From NCBI GenBank assembly GCA_021018815.1, contig JAITYX010000032.1, forward strand, positions 6,599,501 to 6,663,500: a stretch of DNA of 64,000 nt, written 5' to 3'. Under the pieces are notes generated by a model. It saw only the letters and a list, made by a program, of their open reading frames with translations, made no database searches and was not told the origin of the DNA. This document shows, piece by piece, positions 22,104 through 34,600 of the stretch; the first letter of the stretch is position 1, and the number at the start of each line of letters is the position of its first letter. Both the position numbers and the translations under genes were made by a program. The stretch comes from Talinum fruticosum (Eukaryota > Streptophyta > Magnoliopsida > Caryophyllales > Talinaceae).

Positions 22104-24587
22104 TCAGCTGCAACCTCTTGAAAGTTGAAGTTTGTGGGTAAGGCATAATAGGTCACTGCCAAAATTGACACGAGAGAAGCACACAAAAGCAACTATGACG
22201 GGTATGAAATTTGAGGTCAGTTGGCTTAGAGCCATCAAAGAAATTTAGGTGTAGATGGAAGTGACAAGTTGTAATACCTCTTTCCCATTTCGAAAGATTA
22301 AAGGAACAAGCAACAGTGTATAATTTTTAAGGAGACTAGAATAAGTAATGCTTTCCCTTTTCAAACACAAATAAGGACAATGGGCGGTAAACAGCTAGTC
22401 TTTGTGTTAGGGTAAGAATGATGATCTAAAGATTAAGTTTGTAGGTTTTGAAACTATTCGACCACCTGATACAACACGTTGGAGCATTATAAAAGTACCC
22501 TTCCAACGGTCACATGAGAAACTGCCAAAAACCCTAGGTCAGAAGAGTCTTCTTATATAAAAAAGGTAATTATTAAAGCATAGCACTCAAGAATCGAGCA
22601 AGCTAATCAATTAGAACATCTCAGGTTTGTTTTCCGTGTGCCCTTTACACTCTTCAATTATTCACCTATGTCCCCCTCCTTTTTCTCATGTTTAATTCAT
22701 TCTTCCTTCCATCCCGTTGCCAACTTGAATATTGGACATTTGACCCCAACCAAACTTTGGGGACTCAAGTTCCTTTGAAGTCATTGGAGCACCAAGTTTC
22801 TCCCTGGTGGTTCTCTTCATCTAAATAAATTTTCTGCAAGGTGAAGTTCTTCCTCACCAGCTACGTTAACACAATACTACTGATTTCTCTATTCTCCTCT
22901 GTGACAAATATATCTAAGGTAAAATGCTTTAACATTGACTATTTTAAATCATGCCCAGCTTTGATTTAATGCCCTCTCAAAAAATCTATTTTCTAGAGCA
23001 TCTTTTTAAAATTCCTGTAAGTCTTTTAGAAATAACCTTTCTGCTTTGGATTTACCCATTTTCCAGTTATCCACACTGATTTAGCAAAAGTGTAGCCTTG
23101 GACATTTGGATGATCACACTCCTTTCTTGCTTTTGTTACTTAAAAGAGGCTTTGTATGTTTTATGGCTAATGAATGCCGAGGAACCTAAGGGTGAAGTTT
23201 TTGCATCTTCAAGGCTTTATATTTGATCTGTTCTTTTAATCCTTTTCTGCCCTGAATATGTATCATTCTATTTTTAGCAATCTGTTGCCAAAATTTATAC
23301 CTACATTGGTCAAGCACATACTGACTGAAAACTTCATATGTAAACTTAATTTTAGAAGTTTCTTTGACAAGACATTCAAGATTTCGCCGGGGGGTCAATA
23401 CCTTACTGATCTGTGTTTAGCCCATTTCAGATGCTTTCCCTGTCCCTCTACTCTTCGATCTGAACCCTACTTAAGCTTACTGATTTAGTAATGACCATAT
23501 GAATCGATAAGGGTGGGGAATCTAGATGCTTTGGAACATAGATGTCAACAACCTTCAAACTTTGGCCATGACTTTGCTTTTCTGACCTTGAAAGTTTTGC
23601 ATCTCCAACCAACTTCTTAGCCTCAACCAAACATTCGTGAACATACCTGGATCACCCATGCAGCATGACTATAACCTTTGCTTTTAGGCCTTACGGACTC
23701 TAATAGTAACCTAGTCCTCTTCTCAAACTTTGCCTACAAATATTTACATCCATGGAAAATATCATCATAGAAGATTTTAACATATAGAGAAAGAAATCAA
23801 TCTTTGAACTCCAAAAGACCAAACTTCAATGAAAAATTGTTTTGTTACCAAAACAAAGGTGTTATTTTATGTTTAATTGTATGATGTTTACAGGATATTA
23901 CATAGGGAAGCATTATTGTAAACTATCTAATTTGCTTCTCCATCATGCATTATATTTGTTTATTTATTATTATTATACAAGCAAGACAAACTATTTAGAA
24001 AAAAAACCCTATGAAGTGTTTGGTGGCAAACAGGGATTCCTTCCAGAGCACATTGCTTTTGTATACACACCAAAAGCACTAGTACATCAGCAGGAGCAAG
24101 ACAAGAGATCTCCTGTATTTAGCACAAAGTGATATCATAAGTTAGAAATAAGTACCTTGATTTACAGAGTCTGCATATACATTGTCATGGCCCATGGGGC
24201 CAACTGATTCAGAAGCTAAAATCGATGGAGCTTCATTATAGGTTATACTTTACTCACAACTGTTTTAACATGTCCTCCATGTAAATTCCCTATGGTCGTG
24301 AAATGTGAATACTAGTGTACAGGCTCTCATAATGCCTCACACGATGTTTCAATATAACGTTACTAAGATTTCAACTCAAGTCCTCTTTGTCAAAAAGAAT
24401 CCTGATGCCCTATTAAGGAATCAATTCAACCTATAAATTAAAATTAATGCTTCTTTGTGTGTGTGAGTGTTTTTTTTTCTTTTCCGGTGGGGTCAAGGGA
24501 TTTAAGTTAATGGTTGAAGCTTCATCAATAGATTCTTTCTACTTTGATAGGTTCATTATTTGGAATTTTCATCCAATATTAACTTCT
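22104..24587. other. Intergenic between coiled-coil gene and EUL lectin
   Basis: No gene seen. 23171-23370 is the second copy of the dispersed repeat at 18931. Short open frames here have no family features. The part near 24100-24590 may hold the lectin's 3'-untranslated exon. Confidence 0.45.
23171..23370. repeat. Dispersed direct repeat, copy 2
   Basis: Diverged copy of 18931-19140 in the same orientation (caaggctttatatttg, ccttttctgccctgaata, gtttctttgaca). Confidence 0.65.
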
Positions 24588-26082
24588 TTAGAAACTCAAA
24601 CAGAGGATTATATTTTGTAAAATAGTTGACAAAGTTCCATGGCACTTACAATAAGGGACGATCTTCCACTGCTGGTTTTCGCCATTCCAGCATTCATAAA
24701 GGGCGATATGAGTGCCATCCCTGACTCCACCATGATCACTGTCACCATGGAAAGCATCCATACACAATTTAATGTCATTCACCAGCCTGATGTTTTTGAA
24801 ACCTTCGCCCACATCATCGCTTTCCGCCCAGAGGATGGATAAATCAAGACCATCATCAGGATCATAATGGGTTAATGTCACCTAGACAATAGTGCATGCA
24901 GTTAGAGAAACACACTAGGAATAAAAAATAAAAAAAGAAAATTAATGATCCAAGTGTTGCTTTGCATACTGCATAATTTGTATAAGAGGTCATTCTTCTA
25001 ACTTCAATAATGAATATAGGTATATTCTGTGGCAGTTAATTTTTTAACCCCTAAATCCTAATCTATTGAAGGGTATTTCTTGAGTTTTCCAGAAGCAATT
25101 ATAATATCTACTATTATTGATAGTCAGAATTCTTACCTGTATTGTATATATGACTGTAAGAACTAGGAAAATCACATGTTTCAATAACTGATCCTGTGTC
25201 ATGTAGGGCTATAAACTAGCTACTTGCAAATGATAACTCACAAATCAAAGTGTCAGATGTGGGCAAGAAATAATTTGGATTGAAAGCATAAAATTCAAGA
25301 CTCCAACTGTGTTAATTTCCCCTCTTTTACTTTAAAAAGTTGAATACCACTTTTGATTGTTGAGAAAAATATATGCAAATTGAACAATAGATAAAAAAAG
25401 CTCACATGTTCTCTAACAACAGAATGCTTCATAACCTTCCCAGTGGCTTTGTTCACTAAAGCAAAACTGGGATGCCCCTGTTCATCCTTGGCCTTAGAGC
25501 CAAACCTCTCATCTTTGTACCAGTGCTACATCAAAAACAATAATAACAAGTAATCAATATAAATCAGAGATCAGAGAAATTTAGCCTTAATTCATCCTGG
25601 AACAACAACTCCTCCCAGTGTGAATCCCGCTTTGCGGGGTCTCAGGAGATTCAAATGTAGCATCCTATTCCAATTTCCAAAAGGCCAACAAAAATAAAAC
25701 AAATTGTTGGGTTGAAATATGTTGAAACACATTCGAAATTAGAAGCATTATCAAATGAGATTCATTCTGGAGAGAGGGATTGAATTTCCTGACCTGGGTA
25801 TCATGATGAGCATCAGATTGGACGAGAACAACCTTGTTCTCTCTAACAGCAACAGAATACCTATCTCCACCAGCCTTGCAATAAATCCTATAAGTGGGTT
25901 TCCTCGCAAAGCAATCCATAGGATTTCCGCGGCCACGGCCGTGATCGTGGTGGTGGTGGCCGTGGTGGTCGTCATCTCCCCGGCCATACCTCGATCGGGG
26001 AATCCGGCGGCGAACTTTGCCGGCCGCCGTGGCTATTGTCGTTTTTGTCGTTGTGGCGGTGGTGGTGCCCAAAGAAGTTCAT
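24588..26082 (-). CDS. EUL-domain (Euonymus-type, ricin-B-like) lectin, S3 type
   Basis: Three exons: up to 25794, 25525-25406 and 24881-24650, GT-AG, in phase 0 at both junctions. They encode one EUL domain: YRIYCKAGGDRYSVAV, HWYKDERFGSKAKDEQGHPS, FALVNKATGKVMKH, LDLSILWAESDDVGEGF, DAFHGDSDHGGVRDG and the closing Q-x-W motif QQWKIVPY. S3-type EUL lectins are nucleocytoplasmic carbohydrate-binding proteins; the Arabidopsis one is linked to ABA and stress responses. The His/Asp/Gly-rich N-terminal extension typical of the family is present but split over two frames. ATG 26082 (MNFFGHHHRHND) runs into a stop, while the frame entering the domain contains DDDHHGHHHHDHGRGRG with no ATG until 25919. 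Translation could start at 25919. Family members end at VPY; here a GTAAGT donor follows TAT-T, so the stop codon may be split by an intron. Read-through ends at 24588. Confidence 0.85.
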
Positions 26083-28640
26083 TTTTTGTGGGTTTGGTTT
26101 TGTTCCTATATGATTGGAATTTGCAAGTGTGGGAATCATATAATAGGGATGAAGAGGAGAAAGAAAGTGAGAAGCATTGGTGTTCCGCCATTTTTGGTGG
26201 GAATAAATGCATTGAAGGAACCTCCATGCATCTCGCCAATATGTAAGAATGCATGGACCAAGTTCAAGCACAACCACGCGAGTCCTACGTTTATTTCTTC
26301 AACTTTTTATATTAAAAAAAAACAAATTCTTCAAATTCTCACTCTCCCAAATTTTTTTTTAAAAATGTACATAGAGTTGCAAACTAAAATTAATTTTTAT
26401 ATCTTGTATAAAACCATTAGATATTATGAGATAGATTTAAGATATAAGATTGACTAATTATTTATTTCGGGTGATTTTTGTCAAATAATTTTTTATTCAC
26501 TTATATTTAAATTCACTTTTTAGAAAATTTTTAGTCATTTTAAAACTTATAAAAAGTTATGCCTTAAGGAGTTGGTCTCATCTAAGGATGACAATAAATT
26601 GAATGTGTGTTGGGTCTATTTGGACTTAGATTTTTGTTTTTGGATTTAGAGTCAAATCAGTCGGGACTTTGAAGTATGGATCCATATCTAAATCTATCGG
26701 ATCTTGCGGGTCCATGGATCCTAAACAGATTCAAACTATTTTAGGCTAAACTAGCTAAAGATCATCCTAACTTTAGACCCCATTAATATTATCATATTTG
26801 TAGGCAAATAAATTCCTTACTCTCTTTTACACATGCACTTAGGTGGCTTTTAAATTGAAATATTATAATGAATAATCAAATAAAAGGAACAAATTTAAAA
26901 AGAATGCATGAATAAGTGTATAAGAGTTAGGAGCGATGATTGATGATGAGGGAAGGAGGTCAACGAGCCAAGCCATTGAGTTGTTTAGGGGAATTAACGC
27001 AAACCAAGCTTTAGTCATTTTAAAAAAGAATTAATTGGATTTTCGGATCAAGTATGAATCTTAAATTTTAGACTCAGATCCGTTAATTTAAATAGAATTA
27101 TATAAATTTTAAATTAAATATAAAACTCAGTGTAATTCATAGTCTCACCATAATACTTGGGTGGGTGGGAGAGTATTGCATTCTTTCTCGAAGAATTTGT
27201 GTTTTCTATAACAATTTCAAACACACAATCAATTATGTTGCTCCACTGTCTCTCGTGTGGACGGGTTGGATAAAAGCTGATTGCTTTTCCAAATTTAAAA
27301 TATTTTTAATTAGAATTTGTACAACATTTAGAATAGATGTTACATTTTTTTTCTGATGGCAAAAAATGGATGTTACATTTAGATATCAATAAATGAATAT
27401 AATAAATTTCTCAACTAAGAAAACAATTTTTTTCTTTTTTGGTGTAATTAAGAAAACTAATTGCTTCTTATACACTAGTTTTCAATCGGACTAAAAGGTA
27501 GATTTTTTTTTTTTGGGTAAAGTAGAGGGAAATAAACTTTTTAATGAAAGTTAAGATTTGTGATTCTGATAATAAATGAAAGTTAATTGTTAGTATTTTA
27601 ATGTTTATAAAAAAGATATGATACATCTTATATGTTATTACCACAACAAACAAACTATGTTCTAGTACATCCATCTATATGATGTACGTCGTATGCATAA
27701 TATAGGAAGTATGCATTAATTACAAACTTTTTATATTTTGAGGGAAGGAAATTGGTACTCAGCACCTAACAAGTTCTAATTTTTGAGAGTCGATAATAAG
27801 ATGTATTAGAAGTCTAGGAAGCAATGATCCCGGTTGCAAATCCAGAGAACTCAAAACAGGATCAAGCTATTTTATTGTATAAATACATTAAGATTGTAGA
27901 GTCAATATGCTATTACTTTGCTAATTATTACTTTTTAAATCACAAATATATGTTTCACCAATATATGATAAAGACACCAGATAAAACCTTTTACGTAAAC
28001 TTTTGAATGACATAAACACCAATACGAGTCCCTTTTCCTCTGAAAAAGGAAAGGAACAATGCAAAAGGAAAAGAGATTGAAGTAATTGAGACTTGGGTTC
28101 ATATATATATAAATCAAAATGACAAAGTTGAAGCTCTGTTTGTTTCATTAAAGTAAACACAAGCAAGAACATTTAGATAAATAGAGACGGAGCATTACAT
28201 ACACACTAGAGAAGATTTTGTTTTGGAATAACAGATCTACTTATTCCTTCCATTGAGAATCTCCACCTTTCAAGATCCATAGCTACTGAACTTAGTAGTC
28301 CAAATATTTGACAATGCAGACTAGATCTGGACCTCTAGTACTAACGTAACCATTTAGACTTTACTAATTAAGCTAATTGATACCCATAAATGGCAGTATT
28401 CTCTATTTTTGAGCAAGAAAGGCTTTCTTTCTATCGAGCAAATGTTCTACCAAATATGCTCAATAAGGTAACCCAAAATGTACGGTGTTCAAAGCAAGGA
28501 TCCCAAATCCTATGTTACATTGCCCATGGCTCCAAAGTAACAATCCAAGTTACATTACCCATGGCTCCACAGTAACAATCCAAGGCTAAATGTCCGAATG
28601 GCTGTAAAATTTGTCGGCAAAACTGGCTAGGGATGGCTGC
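26083..28640. other. Lectin promoter, repeat-rich spacer and WDR11 3' flank
   Basis: The first ~200 bases are the lectin leader and promoter. 26300-28000 is AT-rich; 26630-26720 has repeated ggatc, ggtcca and tcggatc words that look like a decayed repeat. From about 28250 the sequence is probably the WDR11 3'-untranslated region. No further gene seen. Confidence 0.45.
28514..28583. repeat. 35-bp direct tandem duplication downstream of WDR11
   Basis: Two adjacent 35-base units (gttacattgcccatggctcc... and gttacattacccatggctcc...) differing at a few bases. Each starts gttac and contains gtaac, so each could fold. They lie in the presumed 3'-untranslated region of WDR11. Confidence 0.85.
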
Positions 28641-31600
28641 TCATTGATCAATCAGAGAAGGGGTTGAGTCCATGCAAAGATGCACTAGTTTTCTTTGGTA
28701 CTGCCCATAGAGCTCATCAGCTGCAATGACTTCTACCTTTTCCAGGCTTAGTTCACGCAAGACATGAAGCTGGTCTTTAGTTGGTTGTGATTCAGGGCTG
28801 CCTTGTTCAGGATCCTCCATGCTAGCAAGTATATCGCCATGAATTTCACGGCAGGCAATGACAAACAGGGCTGCTGCTTCTGGCTGTTGTGCCTCACGAA
28901 GTGCAGCCAACGCGTCTTGAAATGAACCAGCTGCAACATACAAAAGCAGAGCCCTGCAGAGACAATAAGTTTTTTTCATGTTATAGCAAGCCAGTGGGAG
29001 GAGATTAAAAAAATGTCAGAACAAAATACTTCTTACAAATTTTTTTGGTCTGTGGGAATCAGCCTCAACTAGTAGCCTGAATGGGTAAGGTTGCCTACAT
29101 CTAGATCTCCCTAGACCTTGCTCAATCGAGCAGCTCACACTAGAAGTTGTTGTAGTGAGCTAGAAGGAGACAGCAAGATAGGCTGCAAAGGGTGGGGGGG
29201 TAATCAACTTATATACCTCCAGAGATTGTGCTCATGACGGAGGACGTGACCTGCCCATCTTAGCAACACCCTAGCACACAGTAAACACAAACAACCTAGT
29301 TAATATAATATTGAGCTTCAAAGTTGTTTCACAAGAAAATTTTCTTTTCCATTAACTGAACCTAAACTAAATTACATATCACCAGCGCAGTATATGAATT
29401 TAAATTATCTTTCACAACATCCTATACACAAACAGAGAAGAGGGGGAGGAGGCATTCAACTGCCAAGTCACATATTCCATTGGTACAAGCACGGGGCAAA
29501 GGTGAAGTCATTCTTTTAAAGCATCAAACAAAGAAATTAATATAAACTGAGGAGTTCTAAGAACTGTACTAGGAGGAAAGAAAGAATGTTATTATTGAGG
29601 CATAAATATAATTCAAAGCCAACCAAAGCAAGGCAGGGTTTGGGTTTGTGAGGAAAGGGTTTTTAGTGCAGATTACTACCACACCAATATAAACATTATC
29701 ACAAGATTAATGAACCAAAAAAGATATTATTATGATATGGGAAGAGATGGACCTTGAGTAGTCTGAACCTTTTAAATGCGCTGCAGCCAAAGTTGCAGCA
29801 TCGGTCCAGCACCCTGCATCTTGTAACTGTAAAGATAAAGGACATATCTTCAATACAATCAGATGTGAAGTGGCAGGCACCCCCATCATTCCATTTAAAG
29901 AGTGCCATGATGTACACTGAAAGCTATGATATACATGTTCCCTAATTACATATAGGTTCTCCCATAACTTAGGCAGATTCCTTGTCAGAAAGATCACTTA
30001 ACTTTTTGTATTTTACATTTTTACCTTTTCAAAAAAATTATAGATAATCCCTATCCAGCGCAGAGACCCTTGTCCAGGAGTGCTTTTATTTATCTTCAGC
30101 TCTATCAATGTATAATATAAGGGTAGTATCAATGTCAAGAAAGTTTCCCATTTTACCATGGAATAGCAAGTTCTAGCTAGCACATGCCATTTCAGCGTCA
30201 GTTCCCATTCTACATGTAAACATGTTATTTCTCTCCTTATGAAAGTTAGGGTTCTCTTTCTAGGGTTTTATGTCTTGCTTTTTGTGCGAATTATTTCTCT
30301 TCCCCTATTTGTGCACGTTTTATCAGGATTGTTGTTTCAGGTAGAGAGTATTTTTCTGGTACTTTTATAAATCAGTTTCATTGGTTTTGATAGAAATAAT
30401 TTAACAATAGAAGTTCAGATGCCTCGATCAAGATAGTGTTTCTTTCAAATTGGATCTACCATATCACATAGATGCATGTTCTATGAAGTCATACTATTGG
30501 TTGCCAACATTTGAGAAACACAGATGAAAGTCGATGGATGCAATTTGTGGCCAAAATGCTACTGCAAGTATAACCGATCGTAAGTATCTTTGCCAATAGC
30601 CTCTAAGCACAGATATGTAAAGAGACTACCCTTGCACAGCTGTAGATGGTACGGCTGCCCCTAGTTCACCCCCATTTGGCTGAGTGATTGGAGAATTGGA
30701 TTATGAGGGGGATGGAGAGGTGGGGAGCTGACCTGGGAACAAGCTTCTTGATGCCTTCCAACAGCGCACAGAAGGTGAGTACCAGACAATGATTTGTCTG
30801 TTCTCACCATATTAGCCGCAACAACCTGAACAGAAAATGAGAGTCAACAAACCAAACAGACTCACAATAGAAAGTAAAATTCCTTTCAAAAGAAGTTGTA
30901 CTTCATGCCTTGACAGCCAGTTCAAGCAGAGATTTTGACACAGCAGAAGCAAGGGCGACAGCTCGAAGAGCATTTGCATAGAAGTAATTGCTCTCTGGAG
31001 AAGTGGATAGCAATAAACTAACAGCAGCTTCCAAGTTTCCGACTGAGACAAGACTGGCAACAGACATCATAATTAAAAAATTCACTTGTATCACTATAAC
31101 ACACAACAGTTTCATAAAACAGGCAAGTTTGTCGATGAATATGCCTTGAAGTGTCTGCAGGAGCTAACGTGGTTTTAATGATGAGAAGATGATGCATACC
31201 ATGGAAACCAAGCAGAGTCTTAATTGGTAAAGCAACAGAGATAAGCAGAAATCCATGTAATTGTATTCTCAAGGGAAAGCAATTCGGGTGCTTAAGTCAT
31301 AAATTATGGTCTCTTTCTGCAAGTTGCAGTGTACATTTTCAGTCAGTATTCATTAATTCCTTTGGTATTATTATTCTTTAAAATTCTTCGTTTATTCTTG
31401 ATTATTACCTTTTACATTCCATTATTATATTTGTAGATTTGCAATTGGAATTTGGAAGGAAAATATTTTCAGTTAGCGTCACAACTAGGTGCCTTTGGTG
31501 GACCAGATGCTAGAAATTCCAACAACATACATATGGAAGGCCAGATGCTAGTAGATGGAATGGCGTGAGCCTCTCAGTTTTAGTTGTAAAAAGAACAAAG

Positions 31601-34600
31601 TTCAAATAGAGGTAAAAGCTTCCAAAGTTGAGGTGCAAGATGAAGGGACTGGCATCACAGATGCAAGGCCCATATTTAGCTGCAGTCCTAAATTCATATA
31701 TTATTCTCCTTCTGCCTTGGTTTGAGTGGCACAGCTAACTGAGGACTAGGAAATTGCATCAACTTGTGAAAATGAGGCAATAAAGTTCGAGTCTTGCCAC
31801 ACCTCATATAGCATTTTCTAAACCAAAGGGCCAAACACTTCCATTTCTTTTGAAACCATTAGCCAGTGCTAGCAATGGGATTTGCCGGCATTTATTGTGT
31901 TCGGAAATATTTTGAGCCAAATATTTTTAACTATTAGAACAACGTTTTTTCCCCTTAGACCTTAAAAAACATTTGTTTACTATGGATACTAAGAGGATTC
32001 AACTATTTAATATCTTATTGATACTTGTCACTGATTCTAGAAAAGAAGCAATTTGAGTGATAATTGGGATAGAAAATTAGAGAACTAAAAATAAGTCGGA
32101 AACAGGAAAAAATAAAGAGATGTAGACTGAAAAATTCTAGACAAACAATTGAGTGTTTTGAAGTATGATAGCAAATACTCACTCATGTACACGGTTTTGG
32201 ATAGCATCTTCTCCGTCTAATTTTTCATGCCAAAGTATGCGCTCATTTGCAGTCTCCCATAATTCAGCTTGCTCAAAGGCCATTAGTCTAAGTTGGCCAT
32301 GACTCTTGATGATAATATAGCCAAAACAGATATATGAGAAAAATATAGGGCTTCACAACAAGATTTAATACCTACAAGAAGTCCAGAAAGCATAGAAAAC
32401 AAGCACATAAAACATGACCTACCAATGATTCTCTTCTCTCTGACCCAGGGAATGATTTACCATATGATGTTATTCTTGTCAGCAAAGTTACTTCATCAAC
32501 ATGAGAACTCAGTTCTGATGCAGGCTTTTTCTGAGAAGGTTTACTATGTGACTTGCTCATCAAATGGTTAACTGCGTGGCGAAGCTGTAACCAGAAAAGT
32601 GCTTCAGATGAATCACCAAAAATCGTAGCAGCAAAGGCAAGCCTCATAGAAGAACCCTTGTTCACTATTTTTGCGTACAGTCTTGCCCTCTCTTCATCAA
32701 GAATGCATCCTAGAAAAAGCAAGGGCAATGCAACAATATATAACCTATGATGATATGTTAATTAGAAACTCATTAACTATGCATTAACCATAGGTAAGAC
32801 GCTAGACCTTCTTGACGATAGGGTTCCAATACTTTGAGAAGCATTTCTGGGACTGCTACATCTCCGACAGGAGGAATCTCGATCATGTAATTGCGCAGAT
32901 CCCCAGCTGATTTTTGAGTTACCAGACTTTGTTGTGGCCTCTTATCGATGATATTGCCGCTTGTGTAGAACCATGAGGGTTTGACACCCAATTGTAAAAC
33001 TGTCCGCAATGCCTGGATTAACAAAACAAAATTCATGGATCCCATAATGCATTTGATTGTCACTGCACAGCTTACAAGATCTGTGTTTTGTGCTTCATGT
33101 GCAATCATATACAGTATACACGATGAAGTTCATAGCAGACACTATTTAGCTTTGTGCAAGATTCCCTATTACCAGAATCTGAGCTCAAGACTTGGCAAGA
33201 AGAGTATCTTGCAACCCAGTCTAATAACTTCATATAATTTCTGCCTGCTATTCCACGTTTTAGTACCTTGCTAGTAGAAATACATTGAGTTGGGAAAACG
33301 AATAGATCAAATATAGTGTAAGAAACAAATGATGTTTCGCTTGGGTTAATAACTATCCTAAACCATTCACACAATTATAAGCACACCTAAACATATTCAA
33401 GTAAAGACAAACTGAACAACAAACTGACCTAAAAAGAAGCATAATCACTGTTTTAACCAGAGGATAAGCAAAATCCCAAGGAAGAAAGCAAATATATATT
33501 CCAAAAGTTACCAGAGCATGTGGAGTAGGGAGTAATATGGGAGCGCATATAGGCATTGACCGAAACCTGTCCCTGATTGGTCCAAATTGAGCTCCATATG
33601 CAGCCTTTTGATCATTTCTACAGAAAAAGAAGAGAGAGGGAAAGGAAATCAAACACAATGTGCAAGAAAATTAAGGATCAGAGCAACATTTGCAAAAGCT
33701 ATACCTTGCCTTCATAATAGCAACTAAAGAGGCACATGTACAAAAGATGATGGTCATAGAATGGAGGATGATTTAATGGATATGTAGGCACATGAGATCG
33801 GATTTTATAAGGAATGGGGTAAGAAGAGAGCAGGTAGGAGTGTCCCTTGCCAAGGATAAGACCCAGGAAGCAACAATCAAATGGTTTGAGTACTGCAAGA
33901 GAAGTGGTTTAGAGGCACCAGAGAGGAGGTGCAAGAAGAATACCGTTTGCAAGGCATGTACTCATAGCCAGGGCCAGGTTTGTGGTATTACCTTTAATTA
34001 CTTTCTCATGTATTCATAGGTATATAATTGCAAATTGGTAGCATATCGTTTCTTTGAATGTGATTGCAGCACTAGGGCTAACTGTGTCAGACTTCGGTAG
34101 TGGTGCTTTGTTAGAATACCAAGCTCAATTATGTTTCATTTACTTTTATTATTGCCTTAACAATGTCCATCTTTGTTGTCTTAAAAAATGTTCCAATTCA
34201 CGTTATGTTTTTCAAAGAAGATTTTTGTGGGACATTCGAGAACATGTCTTCGTGCTAGCGAGATAAGGTTACCTACATCCCATACCTTGCATAGGCAGGA
34301 TCCTAACAGAGTGGTGGTGGGTTTTTTTTCTTTTAACAAACCAGAAATGTGTGGAATCTTAAGGAGGTCTATGGTGATGTGGCTTGTCGCAACCCTATGC
34401 AGGAGCAAAATGACCAGATCCTTCACGCTTAACGTGAACTAAAACCTCACTGCATGATAGGTAATTCTTGTCAGCTCTAATCTTACGAGATTTAGAAATT
34501 GTTCAATGACAAAACACGGAAATCATAGAACCGAACCAATAGGGAAACATACAGATTGATCTCAACAAGGCGAAAACTACTATCAGCTCCAGCTATGCAC

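Noticed and set aside
25755..26457. Plus-strand frames of 146-163 codons over the lectin promoter and first exon
   Set aside because: Antisense of lectin exon 1 and its leader; Val-rich part is the complement of the His-rich coding repeat.
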